Source: a virus
Strand: one strand, 5' to 3'
IMG/VR virus record: IMGVR_UViG_3300001683_000165
Coordinates: 1-32,296 of that record
Length of the DNA stretch: 32,296 nt
The notes beneath the pieces are model-generated. The model saw only the letters and a program-made list of their open reading frames with translations, was not told the DNA's origin and searched no databases. Below are positions 1 through 8,358 of the stretch, one piece after another. Both the position numbers and the translations under genes were made by a program. Numbering within the stretch: the stretch's first letter is position 1; the number at the start of each line of letters is the position of its first letter.

Positions 1-67
1 GGGGACAAGCGCGATTCGCGCGCGTCGCCTGGTTCTCGAGCTCGCCAACTATTTGAGGTTTCGGTTG

Positions 68-652
68 ATGGCAAAAGCGACCGAGGTCGGCGCCGCGATC
101 GTCAACCTCGAGGAAATGGCCGAGATCATGGCGACGACGGTCGTCACCCTGCGCGCCAAGATGCGCGAGCACGCCGACGATTTTCCGATTGTCGAGCGCG
201 GGAGCAACGGCCAGGCGTACAAATTCGACGCGGTCAAGGTTCGCGATTTTCTCGACGGCCTGGCGGCGGCCGACGCGGCCAAGGTCGACGCCCGCGCCGC
301 CGAGCTCAAAGCCTGGCGCCTCGAGCTTTTCCCTGGCACCGATCCGGCCGACGAGACGCTCGAGCTCTCGCCCTTGCAACGGCGCCAAGAGCTCGACGCG
401 ATCCGCGTCGCCGACCAGGTCTCCGAGCGGCGCGGTCAATTGACGCCGACCGACCAGGTCGCGAACGCCGTTCGCGATGCGCTCGCGGCGTTGCGCGGCC
501 AATTGCTCGCGCTGCCCGACGACGTTGCGCGCGAGCTCGACCTCGACCGCGAAACCCGCACGGCGATCCGCGATCGGATCGACACCGCCCTCGCCGACCT
601 GGCCTCGGCGCTCAAACGAAAAGAGACTTATGTCATTAACCGCGCTGCCTAA
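68..652 (+). CDS. terminase small subunit (Nu1-like)
   Basis: Predicted 194-residue DNA-recognition subunit of the packaging terminase, which would bind the packaging site and load the large subunit. The N-terminal third (VNLEEMAEIMATTVVTLRA) reads like the winged-helix DNA-binding domain of the Nu1/DUF1441 group; the rest is charged helix, as expected for oligomerisation and large-subunit contact. I chose ATG 68 because GAGG at 55-58 sits nine bases upstream; the reading frame is open to the window start, but the other nearby starts (TTG 53, TTG 65) lack a site. The 3' end overlaps the terminase large gene by 23 bases, so the two are probably translationally coupled. The call leans on position and the HTH; sequence similarity to lambda Nu1 is weak by eye. 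Confidence 0.8.
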   Translation: MAKATEVGAAIVNLEEMAEIMATTVVTLRAKMREHADDFPIVERGSNGQAYKFDAVKVRDFLDGLAAADAAKVDARAAELKAWRLELFPGTDPADETLELSPLQRRQELDAIRVADQVSERRGQLTPTDQVANAVRDALAALRGQLLALPDDVARELDLDRETRTAIRDRIDTALADLASALKRKETYVINRAA

Positions 653-2696
653 CGTTCCCGGTTTCGTGCCGGCCTGGTCGATCGTTGCCGAGGCCGCCGA
701 CGAGCTCGAGCCACCGCGCCGGCGCGGCGTCGTCGATTGCACGATTGAGAACCGAGTCCTCGCCAATCCCGGCGGCGGCTATTCGGGACCGTGGCAAATG
801 GAACGGGCGCCCTGGACCGAGGCGCCCATGGCGGCGCTTTCCTCCGAGCTTTACGAGCTCGTTGCGATCAAGGGTTCGGCGCAAGTAGCGAAAAGCGAAA
901 TCATTTTAAATTGGCTGGAGTGGACGGTGATAGACGATCCGGCGAATTTTATTTTGCTGCAACCGTCTAAAGAAATGGCGAAAGATTTTGTGCAGACCCG
1001 CGTCGAGCCGATGATTAGATCGACGCCGGCAATGGGCGCGCTACAACGCACCGACCGCTCGGCCGACAACATTTTCTCAAAACGCTTTCGCGGTTGTCAC
1101 TTCTGGGCCGTTTGGCCGGTGATCGAGCAACTCTCGAGCCGGCCGGCGCCTCGGTGGGCGATCGACGATAGCGATCGCGTTCCCGAGGATATCGGCGGCC
1201 AGGGCTCGGCCGAGCAATTGCTCGCCGGTCGTCAAACGACTTTCGAGGGCCGCGCCGTCGGCCTTAAATGCTCGACGCCGTCGCTCGGCGCCAGGCGCGG
1301 GATCGAGGCCGATTTCGATCGCGGCACCGCCGAGCGTTGGTTTATGCCTTGCCCGTCGTGCGGCGAATACTTCGCGCCGACGTTTGATGATCTCAACTAT
1401 GACCGGGAAGGGACGCCCGACCAGGCACGCGAAAGCGCCCGGCTTATCTGCCCGTCGAACGGTTGCGTTATCGACCACCGGGAAAAGCGCGCCATGAACC
1501 TCGCCGGGGTTTGGGCTGGTCCCGACCAGGTCGTCGACCAGGGCGGCCAGGTCACCGGCCCGGCCCGCGAAACCCGCGTCGCCTCTTTTCACTTTTCCGG
1601 GCTTCATGGTTTCGCGTCGTGGGGCAAGCTCGCCGAGCGCCACCGCGAGGCGGTGATCGCTTGGGAGACCACCGCCGACGAGGCGCCGTTGCGGGCGTAT
1701 TTCAACACGGCGATCGGGATCAACTACGTCGGCGAGCATGACGACGCCGCGCCGCTCGAGGCCGAGGGCGTTGGCGCCAGGCGCGCCGCCGCCGACTACA
1801 AGCTCGGCGAGGTTCCTGGCTGGGCGGTTTGTTTGACCGCCGCCGTCGATGTTCAAGGCAACCGATTCGAGGTCGGCGTTTTCGCCTGGGGGCCGGGGCT
1901 CGAGTGTGCGCTCGTCGATCGCTTCGCCATTATGGAGGCCGAGGGCGGCCGCTCGATCGCGCCGGCCAAGCTGCCCGAGCAATGGGGGTTAATTCTCGAT
2001 CGCGTGATTTGGCGAAAATATCCGATTAAAGGCCGCGACGGCGCCGAGGCGCGGATCGCAAACACCTCGATAGACACCGGCGGCCTCGACGGCGTCTCGG
2101 TCAACGCGACGACGTTCTGGCACACGGCCCGCGCGGCCGGCGTGGTCGACGGCGCGATCACCCTGGTCAAAGGCGGATCGCACCGATCCGCGCGATTGAT
2201 CTCGCGAACCTATCTCGAGGTCGACGCGCACGGCCGGCCGCGCAAGAGCGGCGCGACGGTTTGGATTTTAAACGTCACGCGATTCAAAGATATCGCCGAC
2301 GCCCGACTGCGCCGCGAGACGCCAGGCGCCGGTTTTATCCACCTGCCGCGCGACCTGGCCGACGACTACGTCGACGAGCTCGTCGCCGAGGAAAAGAAAG
2401 ACGGTCTGTGGGTTAAGACCCGGCCGCGAAACGAAACGCTCGATTTGCTGGTTTACGCCAACGCCGGCGTTGCTCGCCACGGCGGCGAGCGCCCCAACCT
2501 CTCTTGGGTTCCGCCGGCTTATCGGATCGCCGAGGCGGCGGCCGACGAGACCACCGACGGCGACGAGCTCGAGGCCGCCGATCACGCCGCTGACGACCAG
2601 GCGCCTGCGGCGCCGGTCGTGGTGCGGCGGCCTCGCTCGGCGCCACCGCGCCGCCCGGCTCGCGGCGGCGGCTTTGTCAACGGATGGAGAAACTAG
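630..2696 (+). CDS. terminase large subunit (GpA family)
   Basis: Packaging motor ATPase and nuclease, 688 residues, cutting concatemeric DNA and pumping it through the portal. A deviant Walker A, GSAQVAKSE, lies at residues 82-90 and matches the GpA-family form; WAIDDSD at 176-182 fits Walker B. A Cys pair (CPSCGE, 241-246) and a later Cys pair (CPSNGC) form the zinc-like insert typical of GpA proteins. The C-terminal nuclease half starts near AAVDVQGNRFEV. The length is slightly above lambda A (641). ATG 630 is preferred because AAAGAG lies just upstream and conserved-looking sequence starts soon after; the frame continues upstream only inside the small-subunit gene. The Ala/Arg-rich tail (about residues 640-688) looks disordered. 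A GpA-type enzyme implies cos packaging, but no cos site could be located with confidence. Confidence 0.95.
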   Translation: MSLTALPNVPGFVPAWSIVAEAADELEPPRRRGVVDCTIENRVLANPGGGYSGPWQMERAPWTEAPMAALSSELYELVAIKGSAQVAKSEIILNWLEWTVIDDPANFILLQPSKEMAKDFVQTRVEPMIRSTPAMGALQRTDRSADNIFSKRFRGCHFWAVWPVIEQLSSRPAPRWAIDDSDRVPEDIGGQGSAEQLLAGRQTTFEGRAVGLKCSTPSLGARRGIEADFDRGTAERWFMPCPSCGEYFAPTFDDLNYDREGTPDQARESARLICPSNGCVIDHREKRAMNLAGVWAGPDQVVDQGGQVTGPARETRVASFHFSGLHGFASWGKLAERHREAVIAWETTADEAPLRAYFNTAIGINYVGEHDDAAPLEAEGVGARRAAADYKLGEVPGWAVCLTAAVDVQGNRFEVGVFAWGPGLECALVDRFAIMEAEGGRSIAPAKLPEQWGLILDRVIWRKYPIKGRDGAEARIANTSIDTGGLDGVSVNATTFWHTARAAGVVDGAITLVKGGSHRSARLISRTYLEVDAHGRPRKSGATVWILNVTRFKDIADARLRRETPGAGFIHLPRDLADDYVDELVAEEKKDGLWVKTRPRNETLDLLVYANAGVARHGGERPNLSWVPPAYRIAEAAADETTDGDELEAADHAADDQAPAAPVVVRRPRSAPPRRPARGGGFVNGWRN

Positions 2697-2699
2697 GTT

Positions 2700-3281
2700 A
2701 TGGCCGCACCGATCCCGACCACCGAGCCGACCGAGTTTGTCCGAGGCGATACCCTGGCGTGGACGCGGGGCGATCTCTCGACCGACTACCCGGCGTCGAC
2801 CTGGACGCTGACCTATGAGTTTGTCCCGCTCGGCTCGCCGGGCGTGGCGTTTACGATCACCGCCTCGGCCGACGGCGACGACTACGCGGTCGCCGAGGTG
2901 GCGTCGGTTACGGCCGCCCTGGTCGCCGGCAATTACCGATGGGCCGCATTTGTCACCGCCGGCGCCGCTCGCCACCGAATCGACGCCGGCACGGTTAAAA
3001 TGCTCGAGGATCTCGCGAGCCCGGCAAGCGGCTATGAGGGCCGATCGCACGCCCGCGTCGTGGTCGACAATATTGAGGCGGTGATCGAGGGCCGGGCGAC
3101 CAAAGACCAAGAGTCCTACACCGTCGACGGCCGCTCGCTGCAACGCACGCCGCTCGCCGACCTGTTGACGCTACGCGACCGATACCTCGAGGAACTACGC
3201 CGCGAGGCCCAAGCCGAGGCGCTCGCCAATGGCAAGGCGTCCGGTCGAATGATTATGACGAGGTTCGCACGCCATGGCTGA
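2700..3281 (+). CDS. gpW-like head-tail connector fused to an N-terminal beta domain
   Basis: 193 residues between terminase and portal, exactly where lambda carries W. Residues 118-170 (VVVDNIEAVIEGRA, then TVDGRSLQRTPLADLLTLRD) follow the gpW pattern of helix, beta hairpin, helix; lambda W itself is 68 residues. The first ~105 residues form an unrelated beta-rich domain (FVRGDTLAW, WTLTYEF, AGNYRWAAFVTAG) that looks like the Ig-like domains many tailed phages encode as a separate small protein. gpW closes the head after packaging and offers the tail docking surface. The start follows the terminase stop by three bases; the end overlaps the portal start by eight bases. The gpW part is a pattern match by eye; the role of the extra domain is unknown. 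Confidence 0.75.
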   Translation: MAAPIPTTEPTEFVRGDTLAWTRGDLSTDYPASTWTLTYEFVPLGSPGVAFTITASADGDDYAVAEVASVTAALVAGNYRWAAFVTAGAARHRIDAGTVKMLEDLASPASGYEGRSHARVVVDNIEAVIEGRATKDQESYTVDGRSLQRTPLADLLTLRDRYLEELRREAQAEALANGKASGRMIMTRFARHG

Positions 3282-4746
3282 TCGCTTTATCGACCGCGTC
3301 GCTCGCCGCTTTGGTTTCACTCGCTCGACCGGCCGGCGCGCCTTTGACGCCGGCGCCGGCGGCCGCCTGTTCTCCGATTGGGTAACGGCTCCGCTCACCG
3401 CCGACGCCGAGCACAAGGCCGGGCTTCGCACGATCCGCGCCCGCGCTCGCGACCTCTCGGTTAATAACGATTACGCCCGGCGATTCCTGCACCTGGTCAA
3501 AGCCAACGTTCTCGGGCCGAGCGGGATCCGCTTGCAAATGCGGGTTAAGGATAACGCCGGCAACGCCGACAAGCAGGCAAACGAGGCGATCGAGGCCGCC
3601 TGGTCGGCGTGGGGGAAAAGGGGCGTCGCCACGGTTTGCGGTACTTTGTCATGGGCCGCCGTCGAGCGCCTGGTCGCCGAGTCCGTAGCACGCGACGGCG
3701 AGGTTTTGATCCGCCTGGTTCGCGGTTTCGATAATCCGTTCGGCTTCGCCCTGCAAATTATCGAGGCCGATCACCTCGACGAGCAACTAAACAAACCGCT
3801 CGGCGCCGGCGCCGAGATCCGCCTCGGCGTCGAGTTCAATGAATGGCGCCGGCCGATCGCCTATCACTTGACGGCGGCGCACCCTGGCGACGACCTGGCC
3901 GGCGTGCGCCGGCGTCACCACCGCGTCGAGGCGCCCGACCTGGTACACCTGTTTTCACGCGAGCGGGTTTCGCAATCGCGCGGCTGGTCGTGGTTCGTCT
4001 CGGCCGCGACGCGGGCCAAGATGATCGGCGGCTATGAGGAAGCGGCGTTAGTCGCGGCCCGCACCGGCGCCTCCAAGATGGGGTTTTACACCGAGACCAC
4101 GCCCGACGCCTACGGCGGCGACCAGGGCGAAAAAGACGCCGCCGGCAATCTATTGAGCGACGCCGAGCCTGGTCACTTCGAGCGGCTCCCGCCGGGCGTC
4201 GATTTCAAGGAATTTGACCCGACCTATCCGACCAATGATTTCGACCCGTTCGTGCGCCGCTCGCTGCAAGGCGTGGCGGCCGGTTTGAATGTTTCCTATA
4301 CCGCCCTGTCGGGCGATCTCTCCAACGTCAATTTCTCCTCGATCCGTCAAGGCGTGCTCGACGAGCGCGACGCCTGGCGCATGGTTCAAGGCTGGTTGAT
4401 CGAGAATTTGCACGCCGAGGTTTTCAAAGCCTGGTTGCCGCTTGCCATGGCGAGCGGCCAGGTCGGCCGTCTGCCCATGAGCAAGTTCGACAAATTCAAT
4501 TCGCCGATCTGGCGCGCGCGCGGCTGGTCATGGGTTGACCCGCTCAAAGATATGAAGGCGAACGATCTCGGCCTCGCCAATGGCTCGCGCTCGCTAACCG
4601 ATATCGCCGCCGAGCAAGGGATCGACCTCGAGGAACTATTCGAGCGGATCGTCGCCGAGCGCGAGCTCGCCGTTTCGCTCGGTCTCAATTTCACTAAGCC
4701 GGCGCCGGCGGCGCCAGTTCTCACCGTCGAGGCCGACGGCGAATAA
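3274..4746 (+). CDS. portal protein (lambda B family)
   Basis: 490-residue portal forming the dodecameric ring at the packaging vertex. The N-terminal arm has RTIRARARDLSVNNDYARRFLHL, characteristic of the lambda-type portals (early residues only cited for pattern), followed by the conserved LVRGFDNPFGFALQIIEADH and AYHLTAAHPGD segments, VVRSLQGVAAGL-like RRSLQGVAAGLNVSYTALS, and NFSSIRQGVLDERDAWR near residue 350. Length is close to lambda B (533). It starts at ATG 3274 inside the end of the preceding gene and is followed after 15 bases by the capsid gene. The short acidic C-terminus is ordinary for the family. No frameshift or missing block seen. Confidence 0.95.
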   Translation: MADRFIDRVARRFGFTRSTGRRAFDAGAGGRLFSDWVTAPLTADAEHKAGLRTIRARARDLSVNNDYARRFLHLVKANVLGPSGIRLQMRVKDNAGNADKQANEAIEAAWSAWGKRGVATVCGTLSWAAVERLVAESVARDGEVLIRLVRGFDNPFGFALQIIEADHLDEQLNKPLGAGAEIRLGVEFNEWRRPIAYHLTAAHPGDDLAGVRRRHHRVEAPDLVHLFSRERVSQSRGWSWFVSAATRAKMIGGYEEAALVAARTGASKMGFYTETTPDAYGGDQGEKDAAGNLLSDAEPGHFERLPPGVDFKEFDPTYPTNDFDPFVRRSLQGVAAGLNVSYTALSGDLSNVNFSSIRQGVLDERDAWRMVQGWLIENLHAEVFKAWLPLAMASGQVGRLPMSKFDKFNSPIWRARGWSWVDPLKDMKANDLGLANGSRSLTDIAAEQGIDLEELFERIVAERELAVSLGLNFTKPAPAAPVLTVEADGE

Positions 4747-4761
4747 AAAGGGGTTTTTGAT

Positions 4762-6693
4762 ATGCCACGGAAAATTGAGGTCGGAACGATGTTCCGATCG
4801 GCGACGATTACTCGCGACCATATCGACGAGCAATCTCGCACCGTCACGCTTTCGTTTTCTTCCGAGGTTCCTGTCCGCCGGTGGTTCGGCGACGAGATCC
4901 TCGACCACGATCCCGGCGCCGTCGACCTTGATCGGTTGAATGACGCCGGGCCGCTCCTGGTCGATCACGACCGGGGCGATCACGTTGGCGTCGTGGAATC
5001 CGCCGAGATCGGGAACGATCGACGCGGCCACGCTCGAGTCAGGTTCGGCCGCCAAGGGCGCGCCGATGAGATCTGGCGCGACGTCGTCGACGGGATCCGC
5101 TCGCACGTTTCCGTCGGCTATGAGATCCGCGAAATGAAACTCGCGGAATCCAGCGACGACGGCGACTCCTACCGAATTACCGAATGGGCGCCGCTCGAGA
5201 TCTCGATCACTTCCGTTCCGGCCGATCCGTCGGTCGGCATGGGCCGCGCCCATGAGGGCGACAACGTCCGCACTTTTACCTTTCATGAAAGGGGCTCTGA
5301 TATGCCCACCGAAAACACCACCGAGACCACGGCGCCCGCCGCCGAGGCCACCGCCGCCCGCGCCGCACCGGCGCCGGCACCCGCCACCGTCGCCGCCGTG
5401 CCGGCCGGCCCGTCGATCGCCGACGAGCGCGCCCGCGCCCTCGAGATCACCGAGACCGGCGTCCGTTTCAACATGGTCGAGGCCGCCGCGAACGCCGTTC
5501 GCGAGGGCGTCACCGTCGACGCTTTCAATCGCGTCTTGCTCGACCGCATGGCGGCCGCGCCTGGCGCCGCGCCGCTGGCGCTTCGCGGCGGCGACGAGGA
5601 TTCGCCCGAGATCGGTCTCACGCCGGCCGAGGCAAACCGCTTTTCATTTACCCGCGCGATCCAGGCGTCGTTGTCGGGCGATTGGTCGGCCGCCGGTTTC
5701 GAGCGCGAGGTTTCCGAGGCCGCCGTCGCCAAACTCAACATTGCTCAACGCGGGAGCTTTGTCGTTCCCTACGACGTTATGATCGCCTCGCGTGATCTCA
5801 CCGCCGGCACCGACGGCTCGGGCGGCTACCTGGTCGCCACCGACAACCTGGCCGAATCGTTTATCGGCCTGTTGCGAAACCGGATGATGGTTCAGCAACT
5901 CGGCGCCCGCGTTCTCGACGGCCTGGTCGGCGATATCTCGATCCCGTCGATCACCGCCGGCGCCGCCGGCTCTTGGGTTGCCGAGGGCTCGGCCGCTTCC
6001 GAGACCACGCAGACCACCGGCCAACTTGCCATGGCGCCCAAGACCGTCACGGCGTTTACCGATATGTCGCGCAAGCTTATTAAGCAGAGCTCGCCGGCTG
6101 TCGAGGTTTTGGTCCGCGAGGATCTCGCGAGCGCGCTCGCCCTGGCGATCGACGTCGGCGCGATCAACGGCTCGGGAGCGAGCAATCAGCCGACCGGGAT
6201 CCTGGCGACGACCGGGATCGGCGACGTCGCCGGCGGCACGAACGGGCTCTCGCCGACCTGGGGCAACGTGATTGAGCTCGAGACCGACGTCGCGGTCGCC
6301 AACGCCGACGTTGGCGCCATGGCATACCTGACGAACGCCAAGGTTCGCGGCGTGCTCAAGAACACCGACAAGGCAAGCGGTGCGGCGCAATTCGTTTGGG
6401 GCGACAACGCCGCCGAGCCTGGTTTCGGTATGCTCAACGGCTACCGCGCCGGCGTCTCGAACCAGGTTCCCGACAATCTGACCAAGGGCTCGGCCTCGGC
6501 GATTTGCTCGGCGATCGTGTTCGGCAATTGGGCCGACCTCGTAATCGGTATGTGGGGCGCACTCGACGTCCTGGTCGATCCCTACACCGGATCGACGACC
6601 GGCGCCGTTCGGATCGTCACTCACCAGGATGCCGATATCGGGATTCGCCACGCGGCGAGTTTCTCGGCGATGCTCGACGCGCTCACCGCGTAG
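4762..6693 (+). CDS. prohead protease-major capsid protein fusion (HK97 type)
   Basis: 643-residue fusion. Residues 1-170 are a prohead protease of the HK97 S78 group: His69 in LLVDHDR, a serine in RSHVSVGYE (114 or 117) and Glu146 in PLEISITSVPAD give the expected His/Ser/Glu set. An Ala/Pro-rich linker (about 181-225) leads into a delta-domain-like helical stretch and then the HK97-fold capsid protein (GTDGSGGYLVATD, GSWVAEGSAASET, ELETDVAVANADVGAMA). The protease trims the scaffold part and matures the shell. AAAAAGGGG at 4745-4753 serves ATG 4762. A second start at codon 181 has its own ribosome-binding site (5287-5304), so a free 463-residue capsid protein is probably made too. A hairpin terminator follows at 6756. 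Confidence 0.93.
   Translation: MPRKIEVGTMFRSATITRDHIDEQSRTVTLSFSSEVPVRRWFGDEILDHDPGAVDLDRLNDAGPLLVDHDRGDHVGVVESAEIGNDRRGHARVRFGRQGRADEIWRDVVDGIRSHVSVGYEIREMKLAESSDDGDSYRITEWAPLEISITSVPADPSVGMGRAHEGDNVRTFTFHERGSDMPTENTTETTAPAAEATAARAAPAPAPATVAAVPAGPSIADERARALEITETGVRFNMVEAAANAVREGVTVDAFNRVLLDRMAAAPGAAPLALRGGDEDSPEIGLTPAEANRFSFTRAIQASLSGDWSAAGFEREVSEAAVAKLNIAQRGSFVVPYDVMIASRDLTAGTDGSGGYLVATDNLAESFIGLLRNRMMVQQLGARVLDGLVGDISIPSITAGAAGSWVAEGSAASETTQTTGQLAMAPKTVTAFTDMSRKLIKQSSPAVEVLVREDLASALALAIDVGAINGSGASNQPTGILATTGIGDVAGGTNGLSPTWGNVIELETDVAVANADVGAMAYLTNAKVRGVLKNTDKASGAAQFVWGDNAAEPGFGMLNGYRAGVSNQVPDNLTKGSASAICSAIVFGNWADLVIGMWGALDVLVDPYTGSTTGAVRIVTHQDADIGIRHAASFSAMLDALTA
5287..5304 (+). promoter_or_regulatory. 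internal ribosome-binding site and start codon for free capsid protein
   Basis: GAAAGGGG at 5287-5294 followed, after seven bases, by ATG 5302, in frame with the fusion (codon 181). It is almost a copy of the site used by the fusion itself: AAAGGGG, a T-rich spacer, GATATGCC in both places. The position is exactly the border between the protease and the capsid part. Inference: initiation here gives capsid protein without protease, setting a high capsid-to-protease ratio. Confidence 0.7.
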
Positions 6694-6755
6694 ACGGTTA
6701 AAGAGGATTATCTCGAGCTCGGTCCCCTCCGCCTCCCTTACGAGCTCGATCAACT

Positions 6756-6791
6756 CGGCGCCGCCGGCTAATCCCGGCGGCGCCGCTTTTT
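6756..6791 (+). terminator. Rho-independent terminator after capsid gene
   Basis: Perfect 12-bp stem CGGCGCCGCCGG / CCGGCGGCGCCG (6756-6767 and 6774-6785) with a six-base loop, followed by CTTTTT. It lies 62 bases after the capsid stop codon and would limit transcription into the downstream head-completion genes. Confidence 0.9.
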
Positions 6792-6793
6792 AT

Positions 6794-7068
6794 ACGGCCA
6801 CGAAAGGCACCCCCACCGCACCCGCAAGGCGCCGGCCGAGCCGACCTCCGAGGTCTACGTCACCGCTAACACCGTCGCGCGCGACGGCAAGGGCGCCATG
6901 ACGTCGATCGGGCGTTTCACCGGATTCAAGGGGCCGGCCTCGTCGTGCCTCGCTCTGGTCGCCGCCGGCAAGGCTGTTGCCTGGGATCCCGACACACACA
7001 CGGCCGCTGTTAAGGCCGCCGCCGTGACGGCGAAAGCCGTCGCTAAACAACCCAATTTGGAGGTTTAA
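6794..7068 (+). pseudogene. small virion-region protein, 5' end frame-broken or unusual start
   Basis: A coding-like frame reads KAPAEPTSEVYVTANT, GAMTSIGRFTGFKGPAS, LVAAGKAVAWDPDTH and ends PNLEV-stop at 7066-7068. Codon third positions look like the neighbours, so this is probably a real small protein in the slot just after the capsid gene. The frame is open only from 6772 and has no ATG, GTG or TTG before ATG 6898. In another frame the DNA from 6794 reads ACG-GCC-ACG-AAA-GGC (TATKGTPTAPA), which would join smoothly if one base were added near 6825-6832. So either one base is missing and the start codon is altered, or the protein starts at ATG 6898 (56 residues, AAGGG upstream). Function unknown; GGAGG for the next gene lies in its last codons. 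Confidence 0.5.
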
Positions 7069-7072
7069 GGTC

Positions 7073-7450
7073 ATGTCGACAAACCTGTTTGATGGTCCGA
7101 CCCTGGTCGGCCTATTCGCCAACACCGAGCGCACCGCGACCGCGAACGGGACCGGCGTCGACGTTCGCGACTACGTCGGCAAGGGGATCGCAATTCTCGA
7201 CGCCGAGGCCGGCGGCGGGACCACGCCGACGCTCGACGTCAAGCTACAAGACTCGGCCGACAACTCGACGTTTACCGATATCTCGGGCGCGGCCTTTGCA
7301 CAACTCACCGACGCGGCCGACGCGCTCGAGGGGATCGCGATCGACTTCGACGAGCTCGACCGCTATGTGCGGGCCGTCGTGACGATCACCGGCTCGACGC
7401 CGACGTTTGTCTGCGCCGTGCATTTCCTCGGCCGGAAGCAACGGGTTTAG
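7073..7450 (+). CDS. small beta-rich phage virion protein
   Basis: 125 residues, no Cys-rich or membrane segments apart from a single late Cys. The pattern TPTLDVKLQDSADNSTFTDI and YVRAVVTITGSTPTFVCAVHFLGRK is familiar from small, beta-sandwich proteins encoded between capsid and tail genes of many siphoviruses; I cannot assign a named role. A decoration or head-completion protein is the likeliest reading. GGAGG at 7059-7063 precedes ATG 7073. The next gene follows after six bases. Confidence 0.7.
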   Translation: MSTNLFDGPTLVGLFANTERTATANGTGVDVRDYVGKGIAILDAEAGGGTTPTLDVKLQDSADNSTFTDISGAAFAQLTDAADALEGIAIDFDELDRYVRAVVTITGSTPTFVCAVHFLGRKQRV

Positions 7451-7456
7451 AGACCG

Positions 7457-7768
7457 ATGGCCGTCGAATCCGATAGCGACCGGGCCGCCATGTTTTCCTC
7501 GGATGACTGGGGCGAGGCGGCGACGTTTACGCCCGACGGCGGCTCGGCGGTTTCGGTGACGGTGATCTATTCCAAACCCGGCGCCGTTGCCGACCTCGGT
7601 TTCGGCGGCGTCTCGGCGCCGGCTCACCGCGCCTTGTTGCGGATCTCCGAGGTCGCCGCGCCGCTCGAGGGCGACGAGCTTGTGATCGGCGCGGTGACGT
7701 TTACCGTCGACCAGGTCGAGGGCGACGAGATCGGCGCGATCAACAAGCTCTGGCTGGCCGAGCAATGA
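7457..7768 (+). CDS. head-tail joining protein (FII-like)
   Basis: 103 residues with the pattern of the small head-tail attachment proteins (lambda FII-like; the family annotated after the Gifsy-2 protein): MFSSDDWGEAATF, a central VTVIYSKPG, LLRISEVAAPLEGDELVIG and a closing VEGDEIGAINKLWL. The size fits FII (117). Such proteins bind the connector end and receive the tail. Position between head and tail-completion genes agrees. It overlaps the next gene by four bases (ATGA), so coupled translation is likely. Confidence 0.7.
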   Translation: MAVESDSDRAAMFSSDDWGEAATFTPDGGSAVSVTVIYSKPGAVADLGFGGVSAPAHRALLRISEVAAPLEGDELVIGAVTFTVDQVEGDEIGAINKLWLAEQ

Positions 7769-8358
7769 GTTTTAAGCTGGCCGCCAAGGGGCTCGAGCGG
7801 TTACCGGCCGCGATCGAGAAAGCCAACAAGCGGGCGCACGGCGCCATGGTCGGCGGGATCAATCGCGGCTTTGTCGAGCCGGTCAAAAAGCGCGCCAGGT
7901 CGGCCGCGAAAAAGGCGTTTCCTAAACGCGGTTTCAGGATCGCGAACACAATTCGCGGGACGCTCATAAACAAGGGGCCGCACCACCGCGTCGTCGGCCT
8001 GGTTCGCACGACCTGGAAAGTTCGCCGGCGTGGCGGCCGTTTTGCCGATCCGATCGCGGCGCGGATTTTCGGCACCGATATCAAGGCGGCCGGCGGCGGC
8101 TATCTGGCGATAAGGAATAAGAAGGCGGCGCGGCAATTGACGATTCGAGAAACCCGCCGGATGCAAAAAACCTATTTCATCAAGGTCCGGCCCGGCGTGA
8201 TCGTTCTGATCGGTCGCGGTAAGACCGGGCGCGCCAAGCCGAAATTGCTTTTTACCCTGGTCAAGCGCGTCGCGGTGCGCCGGATCTCGTCGCCGCGCCG
8301 GATCCTCGGCGATTCGCGGCGCGCGATCCCGGTCGCCATGCGCCGGGCGCTGGTCTAA
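7765..8358 (+). CDS. tail-completion protein, minor tail Z / DUF6441-like
   Basis: 197 very basic residues (many Arg/Lys: KKRARSAAKKAFPKRGFRIAN, then ending RRAIPVAMRRALV). Gene order (FII-like, this gene, tail terminator) matches the Z position in lambda-like phages. The central FGTDIKAAGGGYLAIRNKKA block resembles alphaproteobacterial phage proteins I know as DUF6441; this is from memory, not a search. Likely role: completing the tail end or neck. It shares one base with the next gene's start and four with the previous gene, consistent with a tight operon. Confidence 0.55.
   Translation: MSFKLAAKGLERLPAAIEKANKRAHGAMVGGINRGFVEPVKKRARSAAKKAFPKRGFRIANTIRGTLINKGPHHRVVGLVRTTWKVRRRGGRFADPIAARIFGTDIKAAGGGYLAIRNKKAARQLTIRETRRMQKTYFIKVRPGVIVLIGRGKTGRAKPKLLFTLVKRVAVRRISSPRRILGDSRRAIPVAMRRALV

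Noticed and set aside
9-21. GCGCG-ATT-CGCGC repeat as cos site
   Set aside because: Near terminase as expected for cos, but too short and unspecific; no nicking-site pattern or IHF/gpNu1-site series visible.
1077-1982. Antisense frame opposite the terminase large subunit
   Set aside because: Shadow frame without start signals; terminase motifs are on the + strand.
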